A stretch of 50,837 bases of DNA from JAMWDF01 sp964645405 (GTDB lineage: Bacteria; Ratteibacteria; UBA8468; B48-G9; DSTR01): NCBI GenBank assembly GCA_964645405.1, contig CAZYCA010000007.1, positions 1-50,837 of the forward strand. The letters are read 5' to 3'. A model generated the notes under the pieces. That model saw nothing but the letters and a program-made list of their open reading frames with translations, was not told the origin of the DNA and did no database searches. The translations under genes and the position numbers were made by a program. Positions 1 through 7,669 of the stretch are shown one piece after another (position 1 is the stretch's first letter; every line of letters starts with the position of its first letter).

Positions 1-2
1 CC

Positions 3-1763
3 AGGTTAGAAGTTTTCGGGCAGAGTTTTTTTGCTGACTATTCCAGGATTTCCAGGCCTGCGGAGATGCCGGTAAGTGACAGTTATGTCCTGGGACCTTC
101 TGATACCCTGATAGTGCATATCTGGGGGTTTGTGGAAGAAACTCACCAGCTGGTCCTGGATGCAGATGGTGGTGTTTTCATTCCAAAAATTGGCAGGATT
201 CTACTTGGTGGTCAGACTCTGGGTGAAGCCAGAAAGCTGATTGAAGAACGTCTTTATGCCAAGTACAAGGGTATCAGGGTTTCGGTGACACCGGGTAAGG
301 TGCGCACCATGCCGGTATACATTCTGGGGGAAGTGCGCAAACCAGGAACCTATGAAATCTCCCCTCAGTTTGATATTCTGGATGTTCTGGCTTTAGCCGG
401 GGGACCAAATGAAAGAGGAAGTCTGCGTTACATTAAAATCAGCCGCAAAGATGCGTCTGAAATTACTATTGACCTTTACCCTTTTCTTCTGAAAGGTAAA
501 AGACCAAGTCCTATTGAATTCCGGCAGCAGGATACAATTTTTATTCCTTTAGCCAGAAGGTTGGTGGGAATAGAAGGAGCAGTACGGCGGCCAGGAATTT
601 ATGAACTAAGGGAGGAGAAAATACTGGCAGAACTGGTTGAGCTGGCAGGAGGTTTTTTACCTACAGCAGATAGTGCGCATCTACAGGTGGAAAGGCAGGA
701 CCCGGCAAAAGGGGTGGTAGTTGTTGATATCACGCCTGATAAATTTGAGAAATTTGAGATTCTTGACTTTGATTTAGTGAAGGTGGCAAGTCTGCCAAAG
801 GAAAAATACTACCAGGTAGAAGTGGAGGGGGTGGTAAAAAGACCTGGTGTCTATGGCTGGAAGGAAGGCTTGAAGCTGGCGGAAATACTGGCTCAGGCTG
901 AGATTTTGCCAGAAGCACTCACGGAAAGAGCGGAGATTGTACGTCGCAGAAGTGATGGTGGTTTAGAGGTAGTAAGTTTTTCCCCGGAAAAACTTCTGGC
1001 TGGAGATAGTCAGCAAAATATCCTTTTACAGCCTCAGGACAGAATTGTTATCAGTCGGAAAACACGTCCGGAAAAGAGAATTATCATTCAGGGACAGGTT
1101 TGCTCACCAGGTGAGTATACTGCTGCCAGCGGAGAACGTTTGAGTTCAGTAATTGCCAGGGCAGGCGGGTTTACTCCTGAAGCATATCTACCAGCAGCAG
1201 TTTTTCTCCGGGAATCGGTCCGCATTCAGAGAGAACAGTTTTTGCGTCGTTTTATCCAGGAGAAGACTAAACAGTTAGAAAAAGAAGAAAGAAGGGTAGA
1301 GGGAGCAGAAGAACAGGTTTTAATAGAAAGGGGTAAAACCCTGCTGAAACAGCTGGCAGAAAGTGAGGTCCGGGGAAGGGTGGTTATACACTTAACTTCT
1401 CTGGATACTTTCCGGAACAGCCCCAGTGATTTTTATGTGGAAGATGGAGATATGCTTTACATTCCGAAAAAACCTGTTTCTGTGGCTGTCCTTGGTGAAG
1501 TGAGTCAGACCACCAATATAATCTATGAAGAAAGGCTAACCCTGAAAGACTACATCGCCCGGGCAGGTGATTATACCAGGGATGCTGATAGGCGCAACAT
1601 CTTCATTGTGCGGGCTGATGGGACAGCAACCAGAAAAGTGGATAAAATTTTGCCCGGAGATACCATTGTAGTTCCTTTCCTGGCAAAAGAAAGGTTAGGC
1701 AAGGTTATCCGCGATATTGTCCAGATGATATACCAGATCAGTCTGAGTATCTCCACTCTTTAA
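3..1763 (+). CDS. SLBB-domain polysaccharide export protein, 5' end outside window
   Basis: This is an outer-membrane polysaccharide export (Wza-like) protein with a Poly_export domain followed by repeated SLBB domains. The reading frame is open all the way to the left edge. Its residues before the first Met still look like this family: an FG-x-x-F-F segment leads into PVSDSYVLGPSDTL, which matches the usual 'P-dYvlGPGD' entry of the domain. The Met at 66 has no spaced ribosome binding site, so it is not the true start. Repeated 'v.GeV..PG.Y' units (VYILGEVRKPGTYE, IEGAVRRPGIYE, VEGVVKRPGVYG, IQGQVCSPGEYT, VAVLGEVSQTTNI) mark about five SLBB repeats. A charged, probably coiled-coil insert lies before the last one. 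The Wzz-like gene follows after 16 bases. Together they should span the envelope for capsule or exopolysaccharide export. Family call is confident; the exported polymer is unknown. Confidence 0.9.
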   Translation, partial: RLEVFGQSFFADYSRISRPAEMPVSDSYVLGPSDTLIVHIWGFVEETHQLVLDADGGVFIPKIGRILLGGQTLGEARKLIEERLYAKYKGIRVSVTPGKVRTMPVYILGEVRKPGTYEISPQFDILDVLALAGGPNERGSLRYIKISRKDASEITIDLYPFLLKGKRPSPIEFRQQDTIFIPLARRLVGIEGAVRRPGIYELREEKILAELVELAGGFLPTADSAHLQVERQDPAKGVVVVDITPDKFEKFEILDFDLVKVASLPKEKYYQVEVEGVVKRPGVYGWKEGLKLAEILAQAEILPEALTERAEIVRRRSDGGLEVVSFSPEKLLAGDSQQNILLQPQDRIVISRKTRPEKRIIIQGQVCSPGEYTAASGERLSSVIARAGGFTPEAYLPAAVFLRESVRIQREQFLRRFIQEKTKQLEKEERRVEGAEEQVLIERGKTLLKQLAESEVRGRVVIHLTSLDTFRNSPSDFYVEDGDMLYIPKKPVSVAVLGEVSQTTNIIYEERLTLKDYIARAGDYTRDADRRNIFIVRADGTATRKVDKILPGDTIVVPFLAKERLGKVIRDIVQMIYQISLSISTL

Positions 1764-1779
1764 ATGAGAAATTTTACTC

Positions 1780-2841
1780 ATGAACAACAGAACATCAGCA
1801 AAGGATAATAACCAGAGACCAGGAATCTTTCGTGGTACACCGCTCAAGCGCCATTTCATCCTGATTGTTTTTTACTACGGGGCTGTTTCTCTTCTTGCTT
1901 TTGCCCTTTATCTTGTTTTACCCAAGTACTATCTGGCTACTGCCACCATTTTGCAACCGCCAGAAACAGAAAGCACAGCGGCTAAAGGTTCACGGCTTTC
2001 TGAAGAGCTGGTAGCCAACATTAGAACAAATACAGAGCTTTTCCTGTCTCTTTTAGCCAGCCGCAGGATGAAGGACGATTTGATTGAAAAATATAATCTG
2101 GTTGCTGTGTATGGTGCCAGGAATATGGACGAAGCCAGAGAAATACTTACCAGAAGGTTGAGTATCGTTTTTACCAAGAACAAAGTAATCCAGATACAAC
2201 TTTTGGATACTGACAGGCAGCGGGTAGCGGCCATGGTCAATTTTTACCTGGACAACCTTGATTTTTTAATTAAGGAGCTTACCATTACCACAGCCAAGCA
2301 GAACAGGTTGTTCATTGAAGAAAGGTTAAAACAGACCAGTGAAAGAATTGCTGTTCTGGAATCACAGCTGCAGCGTCTGCAGGAGGTTAACAAATTTGTG
2401 GCGGACCCTGATTTAAGCCAGATTACCCAGTCCGGTGGCACCATTATGCAGAGGCTGGTGGATAAACAGCTCCAGCTGGAACAAAAAAGGCTTATCCTGA
2501 ACGAAAATGATGAGCAGATAGTCCTTCTGAAAAGGGAAATCAGTGATTTACAGAAGGCACTTTCCCGTCTGCTTGATTCCCGGGATGAACTGCTGCGGGT
2601 GTTAAGAGAACTGAAGATTCAGGAGTCTGTTTACAGTCTGCTTACTTCCAAGCTGGAAGAAGCCAAGATAAATGAAGCCCGGGATACACCCATTGTGCAG
2701 GTCCTGGATAAAGCTGTTGTCCCGGATAAGGTTTACCGGCCTGATTTAAAACTGATAATGATTCTGGTTTCCGCGATTGTCGGCGGGGTGGGTTTTCTGG
2801 TAATTTTTGTTGATATTCTCAAGTACCTTGGCAGTATTTGA
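1780..2841 (+). CDS. Wzz/GumC-like polysaccharide chain-length protein
   Basis: A 353-residue inner-membrane protein of the polysaccharide co-polymerase type. It has the expected plan: a cytoplasmic N-terminus, a first membrane helix at about residues 26-47 followed by the typical PKYYLATATI segment, a long periplasmic region rich in Glu, Gln and Leu (about 150-290, coiled coil), and a second membrane helix near residues 320-345. A proline-containing stretch before the last helix (AVVPDKVYRPDLKL) matches the conserved pre-TM2 region of Wzz proteins. There is no C-terminal BY-kinase domain, so any kinase must be separate or absent. It lies 16 bases after the SLBB gene and 20 bases before dnaX. 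No strong Shine-Dalgarno precedes the ATG, which suggests coupling to the upstream gene. Confidence 0.85.
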   Translation: MNNRTSAKDNNQRPGIFRGTPLKRHFILIVFYYGAVSLLAFALYLVLPKYYLATATILQPPETESTAAKGSRLSEELVANIRTNTELFLSLLASRRMKDDLIEKYNLVAVYGARNMDEAREILTRRLSIVFTKNKVIQIQLLDTDRQRVAAMVNFYLDNLDFLIKELTITTAKQNRLFIEERLKQTSERIAVLESQLQRLQEVNKFVADPDLSQITQSGGTIMQRLVDKQLQLEQKRLILNENDEQIVLLKREISDLQKALSRLLDSRDELLRVLRELKIQESVYSLLTSKLEEAKINEARDTPIVQVLDKAVVPDKVYRPDLKLIMILVSAIVGGVGFLVIFVDILKYLGSI

Positions 2842-2861
2842 GATAGCCGCAGGAAAAGTCT

Positions 2862-4457
2862 ATGTATCAAGTACTGGCACGTAAGTACAGACCTCTTACC
2901 TTTGACGATGTTGTGGGTCAGAAGCACATTGTCCAGACCCTGAAGAAGGCAATTACAGAAAAACGGGTTGCCCATGCCTATCTTTTTTGTGGACCAAGAG
3001 GGATTGGTAAAACTTCTATGGCGAGAATTCTGGCTAAAGCAATGAACTGTGAAACAGGAGTTACTGTTAATCCCTGCAACAGTTGCTCCCTTTGCCGGGA
3101 GATTACCGCTGGTTCAGCCATAGATGTTTTAGAGATTGATGCTGCCTCCAACAGGGGTATTGAGGAAATCAGGGCTCTGCGGGAAAATGTTACCCTTCGT
3201 CCTTCCCGGGCCCGGTATAAAATCTACATTATTGACGAGGTTCATATGCTCACTCCTGATGCCTTCAATGCTCTTTTGAAAACCCTGGAGGAGCCTCCGG
3301 AAGATGTCATATTCATTTTAGCCACCACAGCCCCGGAGAAGATTATGCTCACCATTCTTTCCCGTTGCCAGCGCTTTGATTTCCACCCTTTAACCGAAGG
3401 GGAGATAGCTGGCAGAATTAAAGAGATCGCGAAAAAAGAAGGGGTGGAAATTGACCAGGCAGCTGTGGACAGAATTGTTGATTTTTCCTCAGGTTCTTTG
3501 CGTGATGGATTGAGTGTTCTGGACCAGTTAATTGTTTTCAGTCCGGATAACAGAATCACAGAACAGCAGGTGCGCAGTTTACTCGGGCTGGTGGAGGGAA
3601 AAACCATAGACGAAATGCTTTCTTTGTGTCTGGAAGGGAAGACAGCCGGTGCCATTTCTCTACTACACCAGCTGTTACAGGAAGGGAAGGATGCAGGAGT
3701 CCTTTTAGGAGAACTGGTGAAAAAATTGCGGGACATTGGTTTCCGCAAACTGGGTGAACCTGGACCAGTCTCGGAAAAGGAGAAATTCCTGAAAGGTTTT
3801 GAGAATCTTGGTCTGGAAAAAATTCTGGAGGCGATTAGTCTGGTGGTAGAGTATCGGGAAAAGATGAGGCGGGAAAGCACTCCTCTGGTGCTGCTGGAAA
3901 TTCTTTTTCTCAAGCTTACTGTTTTGTTAACTTCCGGGGAGAAAAGTAAACAGGTAGTAGCGGAAAAAGTGGAAGAAGAAAAACAGAAGGAGGAGACAGA
4001 AACTGGTGGGTTGTGGGCAGAGCCAAAAGAAGAGAACAGGAAGGCGCAACCTGAAAAAAGCAGTGTGGATGTAAAAGAAAGGAAAAAGGAAGAAGAGAAA
4101 AAGCCAGAAACTGCACCATTAACAGATGATATTGCTAAAATGTGGAATACCATTTTGTCTGAAGTGAAAGAGAAGAATAAGACAGTGGAAGCCTGTCTCC
4201 GGGAAGCCCAGCTGGACAAAGTGGAAAACCGAGTTATCTACTTAAGTTATAACCCGCGTTTTTCTTTTCACCGGAGTATGATAGAACGTCCCCACAACCG
4301 GAAACTGGTAGAAAAGATAGTGGAAAATGTGCTTGGCCCAGGATACCGGCTGGCAATAACTACCCAGGGCAGTCCCGGGAAGTCTTTGCTGGAACAGGAA
4401 GAAGTTAAAGATGTAATTAACTTTTTTCAAGGAGAAGTAGTGGAACTGGAGGAATAA
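2862..4457 (+). CDS. dnaX: DNA polymerase III subunit tau/gamma
   Basis: Clamp-loader ATPase of the replicative polymerase, 531 residues. Visible motifs are the N-terminal MYQVLARKYRP, Walker A GPRGIGKT at 44-51, a zinc-binding cysteine set at 63, 72, 75 and 78, Walker B IIDEVH at 123-128, the sensor-1 region ATT at 154-156 and the SRC arginine-finger motif at 167-169. A charged Lys/Glu-rich linker occupies about 365-425. A C-terminal domain that would bind the alpha subunit follows. The stop codon is directly followed by the ybaB ATG (TAAATG), and the last codons supply its GGAGG ribosome binding site. The dnaX-ybaB-recR order is widely conserved in bacteria. I see no in-phase slippery heptamer, so a frameshifted gamma form is not supported. 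Confidence 0.97.
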   Translation: MYQVLARKYRPLTFDDVVGQKHIVQTLKKAITEKRVAHAYLFCGPRGIGKTSMARILAKAMNCETGVTVNPCNSCSLCREITAGSAIDVLEIDAASNRGIEEIRALRENVTLRPSRARYKIYIIDEVHMLTPDAFNALLKTLEEPPEDVIFILATTAPEKIMLTILSRCQRFDFHPLTEGEIAGRIKEIAKKEGVEIDQAAVDRIVDFSSGSLRDGLSVLDQLIVFSPDNRITEQQVRSLLGLVEGKTIDEMLSLCLEGKTAGAISLLHQLLQEGKDAGVLLGELVKKLRDIGFRKLGEPGPVSEKEKFLKGFENLGLEKILEAISLVVEYREKMRRESTPLVLLEILFLKLTVLLTSGEKSKQVVAEKVEEEKQKEETETGGLWAEPKEENRKAQPEKSSVDVKERKKEEEKKPETAPLTDDIAKMWNTILSEVKEKNKTVEACLREAQLDKVENRVIYLSYNPRFSFHRSMIERPHNRKLVEKIVENVLGPGYRLAITTQGSPGKSLLEQEEVKDVINFFQGEVVELEE

Positions 4458-4757
4458 ATGGCCGGAATTCTTGATAATTTGAAGCAGTTAGGTCAGTTGA
4501 GGCAGCAGGCAGCCCAGTTTCAGAAGTTTCTGACAGCAAAACAGGTAGAAATTTCTTCCCCAAACAAAGAGGTAACCATTAAAGTTAACGGGAAGATGGA
4601 ACTTCTCAAAATAGAGTTCAGTCCAGATGTTCTTTCTCCGGAGAAGAAGGATTTTCTGGAAAAACTGTTCTTGAAAACCTGGGCAAGGGCACAGAAAGAG
4701 GTGGAACGTCTGGTAGCAGAGGAGTTGAAATCGCAAATCGGGGCTTTACCATTTTAG
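4458..4757 (+). CDS. ybaB: YbaB/EbfC nucleoid-associated protein
   Basis: A 99-residue member of the YbaB/EbfC DNA-binding family, dimeric proteins that coat DNA and are nearly always encoded between dnaX and recR. The sequence shows the family plan: an N-terminal amphipathic helix (LDNLKQLGQLRQQAAQFQKF), then 'VEISSPNKEVTIKVNGKMELLKI', close to the usual core strand segment that includes 'v.v.G...v..i.i', and a C-terminal helix. The length is typical. Start and stop of the neighbours are tightly packed: no gap to dnaX and 21 bases to recR. Assignment rests on synteny plus fold pattern. Confidence 0.92.
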   Translation: MAGILDNLKQLGQLRQQAAQFQKFLTAKQVEISSPNKEVTIKVNGKMELLKIEFSPDVLSPEKKDFLEKLFLKTWARAQKEVERLVAEELKSQIGALPF

Positions 4758-4778
4758 GCTAAAACTTTCTAAAAAGCT

Positions 4779-5372
4779 ATGGCTCTTTATCCGAAAACAG
4801 TTGATGATTTAATAAACCGTTTAAAAAGACTGCCTGGTATTGGACCGCGGAGTGCGGAAAGAATTGTCAACTTCCTGCTGGAGGATAAAGAAGCAGAGGT
4901 GTTGGCACTGGCAGAAAACATCAAGGCATTAAAGAACCAGATACATCTTTGTCAGAGGTGTTTCAATTTAACAGAATCTGTTCTTTGTTCCATCTGTCAG
5001 GATACAAACAGGAAAAATATACTCTGTATCGTAGAAGATGTTAAAGACCTGGTAGTCCTGGAGAAAGCAGGATATCCTGGTCTGTATTTTGTTTTAGGAG
5101 GTCATCTTTCCATTCTGGACCAGGTTCACCCTGAAGATTTAAGGATAAAAGAACTGACAGAAAGGTTAAGAAAAGAGAAGTTTGAAGAGGTCATCATCGC
5201 TACCAATCCCACGCCGGAAGGGGAAGATACTGCCACCTATCTTTCCGGGATTCTTAAAGGGATGGGTATAAAACATTCCCGGATCGCCTGCGGTCTGCCA
5301 GTAGGTGCAGAAATAGAATATACAGACTATCAAACTTTGAAAAAGGCTCTGGAAGGCCGCAGACCATTATAA
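4779..5372 (+). CDS. recR: Recombination protein RecR
   Basis: Recombination mediator that works with RecF and/or RecO to load RecA on gapped DNA. The 197-residue length is standard. It has an N-terminal helix-hairpin-helix (RLPGIGPRSAERIV, residues 17-30), a Cys4 zinc finger (C58, C61, C70, C73) and a Toprim domain with IVED at 84-87 and the conserved ATNPTPEGEDTA segment. The C-terminal region carries the usual GLPVGAEIEYTD motif. No clear Shine-Dalgarno precedes the ATG, so translation is probably coupled to ybaB. Third member of the conserved dnaX-ybaB-recR block. Confidence 0.97.
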   Translation: MALYPKTVDDLINRLKRLPGIGPRSAERIVNFLLEDKEAEVLALAENIKALKNQIHLCQRCFNLTESVLCSICQDTNRKNILCIVEDVKDLVVLEKAGYPGLYFVLGGHLSILDQVHPEDLRIKELTERLRKEKFEEVIIATNPTPEGEDTATYLSGILKGMGIKHSRIACGLPVGAEIEYTDYQTLKKALEGRRPL

Positions 5373-5382
5373 ACTTAAAAAC

Positions 5383-6285
5383 ATGTTGTTTCTTCTCTAC
5401 CGCCTGGCAAGTTTTCTAGCACTTCATCTTCCTTTACCCCTGGCTTATTTCATTGCCAGAAGGATAGCAGACTGCCGGTACTATTTTTTCCCCCGGTTAC
5501 GGCAGCAGGTAAGTTCCAATTTGCAGGTAGTGTTAAAACAGAGGGAGAAATTGCTGGGAATTCCTGCTGACAGTGCTACCCTGAGGAAAACTGTCCGCCA
5601 GGCTTATTACCATTTTGCTAAATACCTGACTGATTTTTTACGTTCTCCACGCTGGAATGAACAGACAGTAAAACAACTGGTAGAAGTGGAGAATCTTCAT
5701 TTTCTGCAGGAGGCTGTCTCCTGCGGGAGGGGTGTCATTGCCCTGACTGCCCACTGGGGTAACTGGGAACTGGCAGGAATTGCGACCAGTCTTCTTGGTT
5801 TTAAGGTGGCTGCCATTGCTCTTCCCTATAAAAGACCATCAATAGCCAGGCTATTCACTATCCGCAGACAATATCAGGGGATAAGAGTACTTCTCACTGG
5901 AGGTAATCCCAAGCATCTTCTTCAGGCTCTCAGGAATAATGAAATTATCGCTGTTCTGGGAGACAGACTTTTTGGCGAGAAAGGGATTCCTGCTACTTTT
6001 ATGGGCAGAACTACCTTTTTACCTCGTGGACCAGCCACCTTAAGTATCAGGACAGGTGCGGTGATGCTCCCGGGGTTTTTAAAGATGGAAGGCAAACGGT
6101 TTCGCCTTTTCTTTGGTCCAGCTTTTAACCCGCCGAAAGAACTAAGTGAGGACGAGAAAATCTCCTGGTTAACTCAGGCTGGCGCTGAAGTTATGGAAAG
6201 AGTTATACTCTCAGACCCAGCCCAGTGGTTAAATTTTACCCCTATGTGGCCAGTTGAGACTCACCGGTCTCAGTCTGTGGGATAA
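5383..6285 (+). CDS. LpxL/HtrB-like lysophospholipid acyltransferase
   Basis: A 300-residue membrane-associated acyltransferase of the Kdo2-lipid A lauroyl/myristoyl transferase family (LpxL/LpxM). It has a hydrophobic N-terminus (residues 1-25) that would anchor it to the inner membrane. The catalytic H-x4-E motif appears as HWGNWE at residues 124-129. A downstream GDRLFGEKGIPATFMG segment and 'LPRGPATLSIRTGAVMLPGF' match the conserved family blocks. It starts 10 bases after recR, without a good ribosome binding site, and its last 16 bases overlap the convergent small gene on the other strand. Presence of this gene supports a lipid A-bearing outer membrane. The acyl chain and acceptor cannot be told from sequence. 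Confidence 0.9.
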   Translation: MLFLLYRLASFLALHLPLPLAYFIARRIADCRYYFFPRLRQQVSSNLQVVLKQREKLLGIPADSATLRKTVRQAYYHFAKYLTDFLRSPRWNEQTVKQLVEVENLHFLQEAVSCGRGVIALTAHWGNWELAGIATSLLGFKVAAIALPYKRPSIARLFTIRRQYQGIRVLLTGGNPKHLLQALRNNEIIAVLGDRLFGEKGIPATFMGRTTFLPRGPATLSIRTGAVMLPGFLKMEGKRFRLFFGPAFNPPKELSEDEKISWLTQAGAEVMERVILSDPAQWLNFTPMWPVETHRSQSVG

Positions 6286-6473
6286 CCCTTTTCCGGCATC
6301 TCAAAAAGTTTGAAGCCGGTCAAGAGCCGGGATTCGTAATCACCTGGTCGGGTGAGGGGAAGGTCAGAATCTTCCTTATTATGGCAATAATCTGACAATC
6401 TGCCTGCCCAGGCCATCCGGTGAAGTCTCTGCTGCACCTCTTCCTTTCCACAACGAATCCTGACCTGTCTCAT
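6270..6473 (-). CDS. Small protein of unknown function, 67 residues
   Basis: I do not recognise this protein. It is small, basic at the N-terminus and has no signal peptide or membrane segment. I chose the ATG at 6473 because a perfect AGGAGGTGA lies just upstream (6481-6490) at a good distance. The frame stays open to an ATG at 6641, but that longer form would add a hydrophobic stretch encoded by AT-rich sequence that looks like leader, not protein. A strong sigma70-type promoter sits at 6659-6689, giving a leader of about 180 bases. The 3' end overlaps the convergent acyltransferase gene by 16 bases. The strong ribosome binding site is the main reason to believe it is translated. Confidence 0.55.
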   Translation of the reverse strand: MRQVRIRCGKEEVQQRLHRMAWAGRLSDYCHNKEDSDLPLTRPGDYESRLLTGFKLFEMPEKGYPTD

Positions 6474-6658
6474 CTTTTTCTCACCTCCTTTCTTCAAAAA
6501 ATTAGTTAGCAAAAAAATGCCAGCAAGAAAAGAATTAAAATAGAAATTGTAAAAAAGAAATCCGATCAGGCTTTCAGGACTAAACCTGGCAACTTCAATT
6601 GGCCGGCTACTTCCTACAACGCAATAAGAGCAATATAACATTTTCTTACTTCCACCCT

Positions 6659-6689
6659 ATTATACCTGCCAGGCAGGGCAGATTGTCAA
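6659..6689 (-). promoter_or_regulatory. Sigma70-type promoter with palindrome in spacer
   Basis: Reading the minus strand, TTGACA (6684-6689) is followed after 19 bases by TATAAT (6659-6664). Both hexamers match consensus exactly; the spacer is two bases longer than optimal. The spacer contains a perfect odd palindrome, CCTGCC-A-GGCAGG (6665-6677), a plausible operator for a dimeric repressor. It would drive the 67-residue gene with a leader of about 180 bases. Confidence 0.55.
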
Positions 6690-7057
6690 GAGGTCAAGGT
6701 AAATGGTCACAGACGCCGTTACCACCCCTTCTTAGCTGAATTTGATATGGGGTGCAGTACAAACTGCCTCGTTTATCCCAATTGTAGAAGAACTGTCAGG
6801 ATTATTTATTTTTGAGAATGTCTTTGTTTCGCACCGTCTGTCTTTCAGGATTTTAGTTTTCAGTTCCACAGTTTTGTTTTATACAGCCTTAATTGAAAGT
6901 CAAAAAAAATCCTGATGAGCCCGCAGACAAATCTTTTATGCTGTGTTGGATTATGTGACGGTATCATTATTCTCGTTTAATTCCATCGTCCGTACCTGTC
7001 TGGTTCGAATTCAACCTGCTTCCATAGATTTTAAAGTTTCCTGGCAGGAATTTGCTT
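6690..7057. other. Non-coding stretch downstream of dcd
   Basis: No convincing gene on either strand. The stretch is AT-rich with several T runs. It contains a distant inverted repeat (TCAGGATTTT at 6845-6854 and AAAATCCTGA at 6906-6915) and a further partial copy of the same word (TCAGGATT at 6796-6803). It lies 3' of the minus-strand dcd gene and 5' of the promoter of the small gene. I see no clear intrinsic terminator in it. Confidence 0.5.
6845..6915. repeat. 10-bp perfect inverted repeat, 51-base loop
   Basis: TCAGGATTTT at 6845-6854 pairs with AAAATCCTGA at 6906-6915. The arms flank 51 AT-rich bases. A direct copy of the first eight bases of the left arm occurs at 6796-6803. The loop is too long for a simple terminator. 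It could be a relic of a small mobile element or a structured RNA end; nothing decides between these. Confidence 0.35.
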
Positions 7058-7591
7058 TTATCGGGGTAACTGAATCTCGCGTGCTTGCTGGTATTTACCA
7101 GCTAAGTCCTTATAGGAACGCATACAGAGTTCATCGGCTTCCAGAAAGATAATCTGGCCAATACCTTCTCCAGCGTAAACTTCTGCTTCTACCGGTGCTA
7201 AATTCGCAATCTGGATGGTGATAAATCCCTCCCATTCCGGTTCCAGGGGAGTTACATTGATGATAATTCCACAGCGGGCGTAGGTTGATTTGCCGAAGCA
7301 TATGCCCAGAATGTTGCGGGGAATACGGAAATACTCCAGACTGCGGCCCAAAACGAAACTACCTGGCGCCAGCCGGCAGGTCTTGCCAGAATAGTCTTTG
7401 AAATCTTGCTGCCGTATCTTCTTAGGGCTGATGGGAGAATTCCCGCAGAAAATTTTGAATTCTTCAGCCAGAGTGAAATCATAACCGTAGGAGGAAAGCC
7501 CGAAAGAAATTCCCTGAGTAATCTTGGCAGGAGTAAACGGAGTGATAATATTTTCTCCCATCCTTTTAATCCAGGAATCTGATTTAACCAT
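7058..7591 (-). CDS. dcd: dCTP deaminase family protein with Glu-to-Gln active-site change
   Basis: A 177-residue dCTP deaminase/dUTPase-superfamily protein, which would normally convert dCTP to dUTP in thymidylate synthesis. It aligns along its length with bacterial Dcd: GLSSYGYDF near 31-39, the signature GKSTYARCGI at 100-109 including the conserved Ser102 and Arg106, NVTPLEPEWEG at 112-122, and the C-terminal YKDLAGKYQ. In the family the strand after EPEWEG reads 'TLEISN' or 'LEFYN', where Glu (E138 in E. coli Dcd) is catalytic. Here it reads ITIQIAN with Gln127 (codon CAG). The protein may therefore be inactive as a deaminase or altered in function. A good GGGAGGAG site precedes the ATG. 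It lies 78 bases after the membrane-protein gene on the same strand. Confidence 0.88.
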   Translation of the reverse strand: MVKSDSWIKRMGENIITPFTPAKITQGISFGLSSYGYDFTLAEEFKIFCGNSPISPKKIRQQDFKDYSGKTCRLAPGSFVLGRSLEYFRIPRNILGICFGKSTYARCGIIINVTPLEPEWEGFITIQIANLAPVEAEVYAGEGIGQIIFLEADELCMRSYKDLAGKYQQAREIQLPR

Positions 7592-7669
7592 GTTTTTCTC
7601 CTCCCTTTGAACAGACCAGTCCTGACTTAGATACCGTTAAAAACTCGGGGAGAAAAGTTTTCTCCTGAT

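Noticed and set aside
66..68. ATG at 66 as the start of the first gene
   Set aside because: The frame is open to the window edge with family-like residues before this Met, and no spaced ribosome binding site precedes it. The gene is cut by the window.
4054..4060. A6G run in dnaX as a programmed frameshift site
   Set aside because: The codon phase is GAA AAA AGC, so tandem slippage as in E. coli dnaX does not work, and no stimulatory structure is evident.
3242..4219. Long minus-strand open frame of 325 codons opposite dnaX
   Set aside because: Its translation is low-complexity Ser/Phe/Arg, the typical antisense image of a Lys/Glu-rich gene, and dnaX motifs are unambiguous.
6560..6640. Possible SRP RNA, because of a GGAAGTAGCC word in the leader of the small gene
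   Set aside because: The invariant upstream TCAGG half of the SRP helix 8 internal loop is missing and no long hairpin forms around it.
6474..6641. N-terminal extension of the small gene to an ATG at 6641
   Set aside because: The region is AT-rich leader-like sequence, while a perfect ribosome binding site serves the ATG at 6473.
6912..6919. CTGATGAG, the hammerhead ribozyme core word
   Set aside because: No properly placed GAAA and cleavage-site elements with helices I-III can be formed in any permutation.
7002..7012. T-loop-like GGTTCGAATTC suggesting a tRNA
   Set aside because: The five bases on either side of the loop do not pair, and no acceptor, D or anticodon arms can be drawn on either strand.
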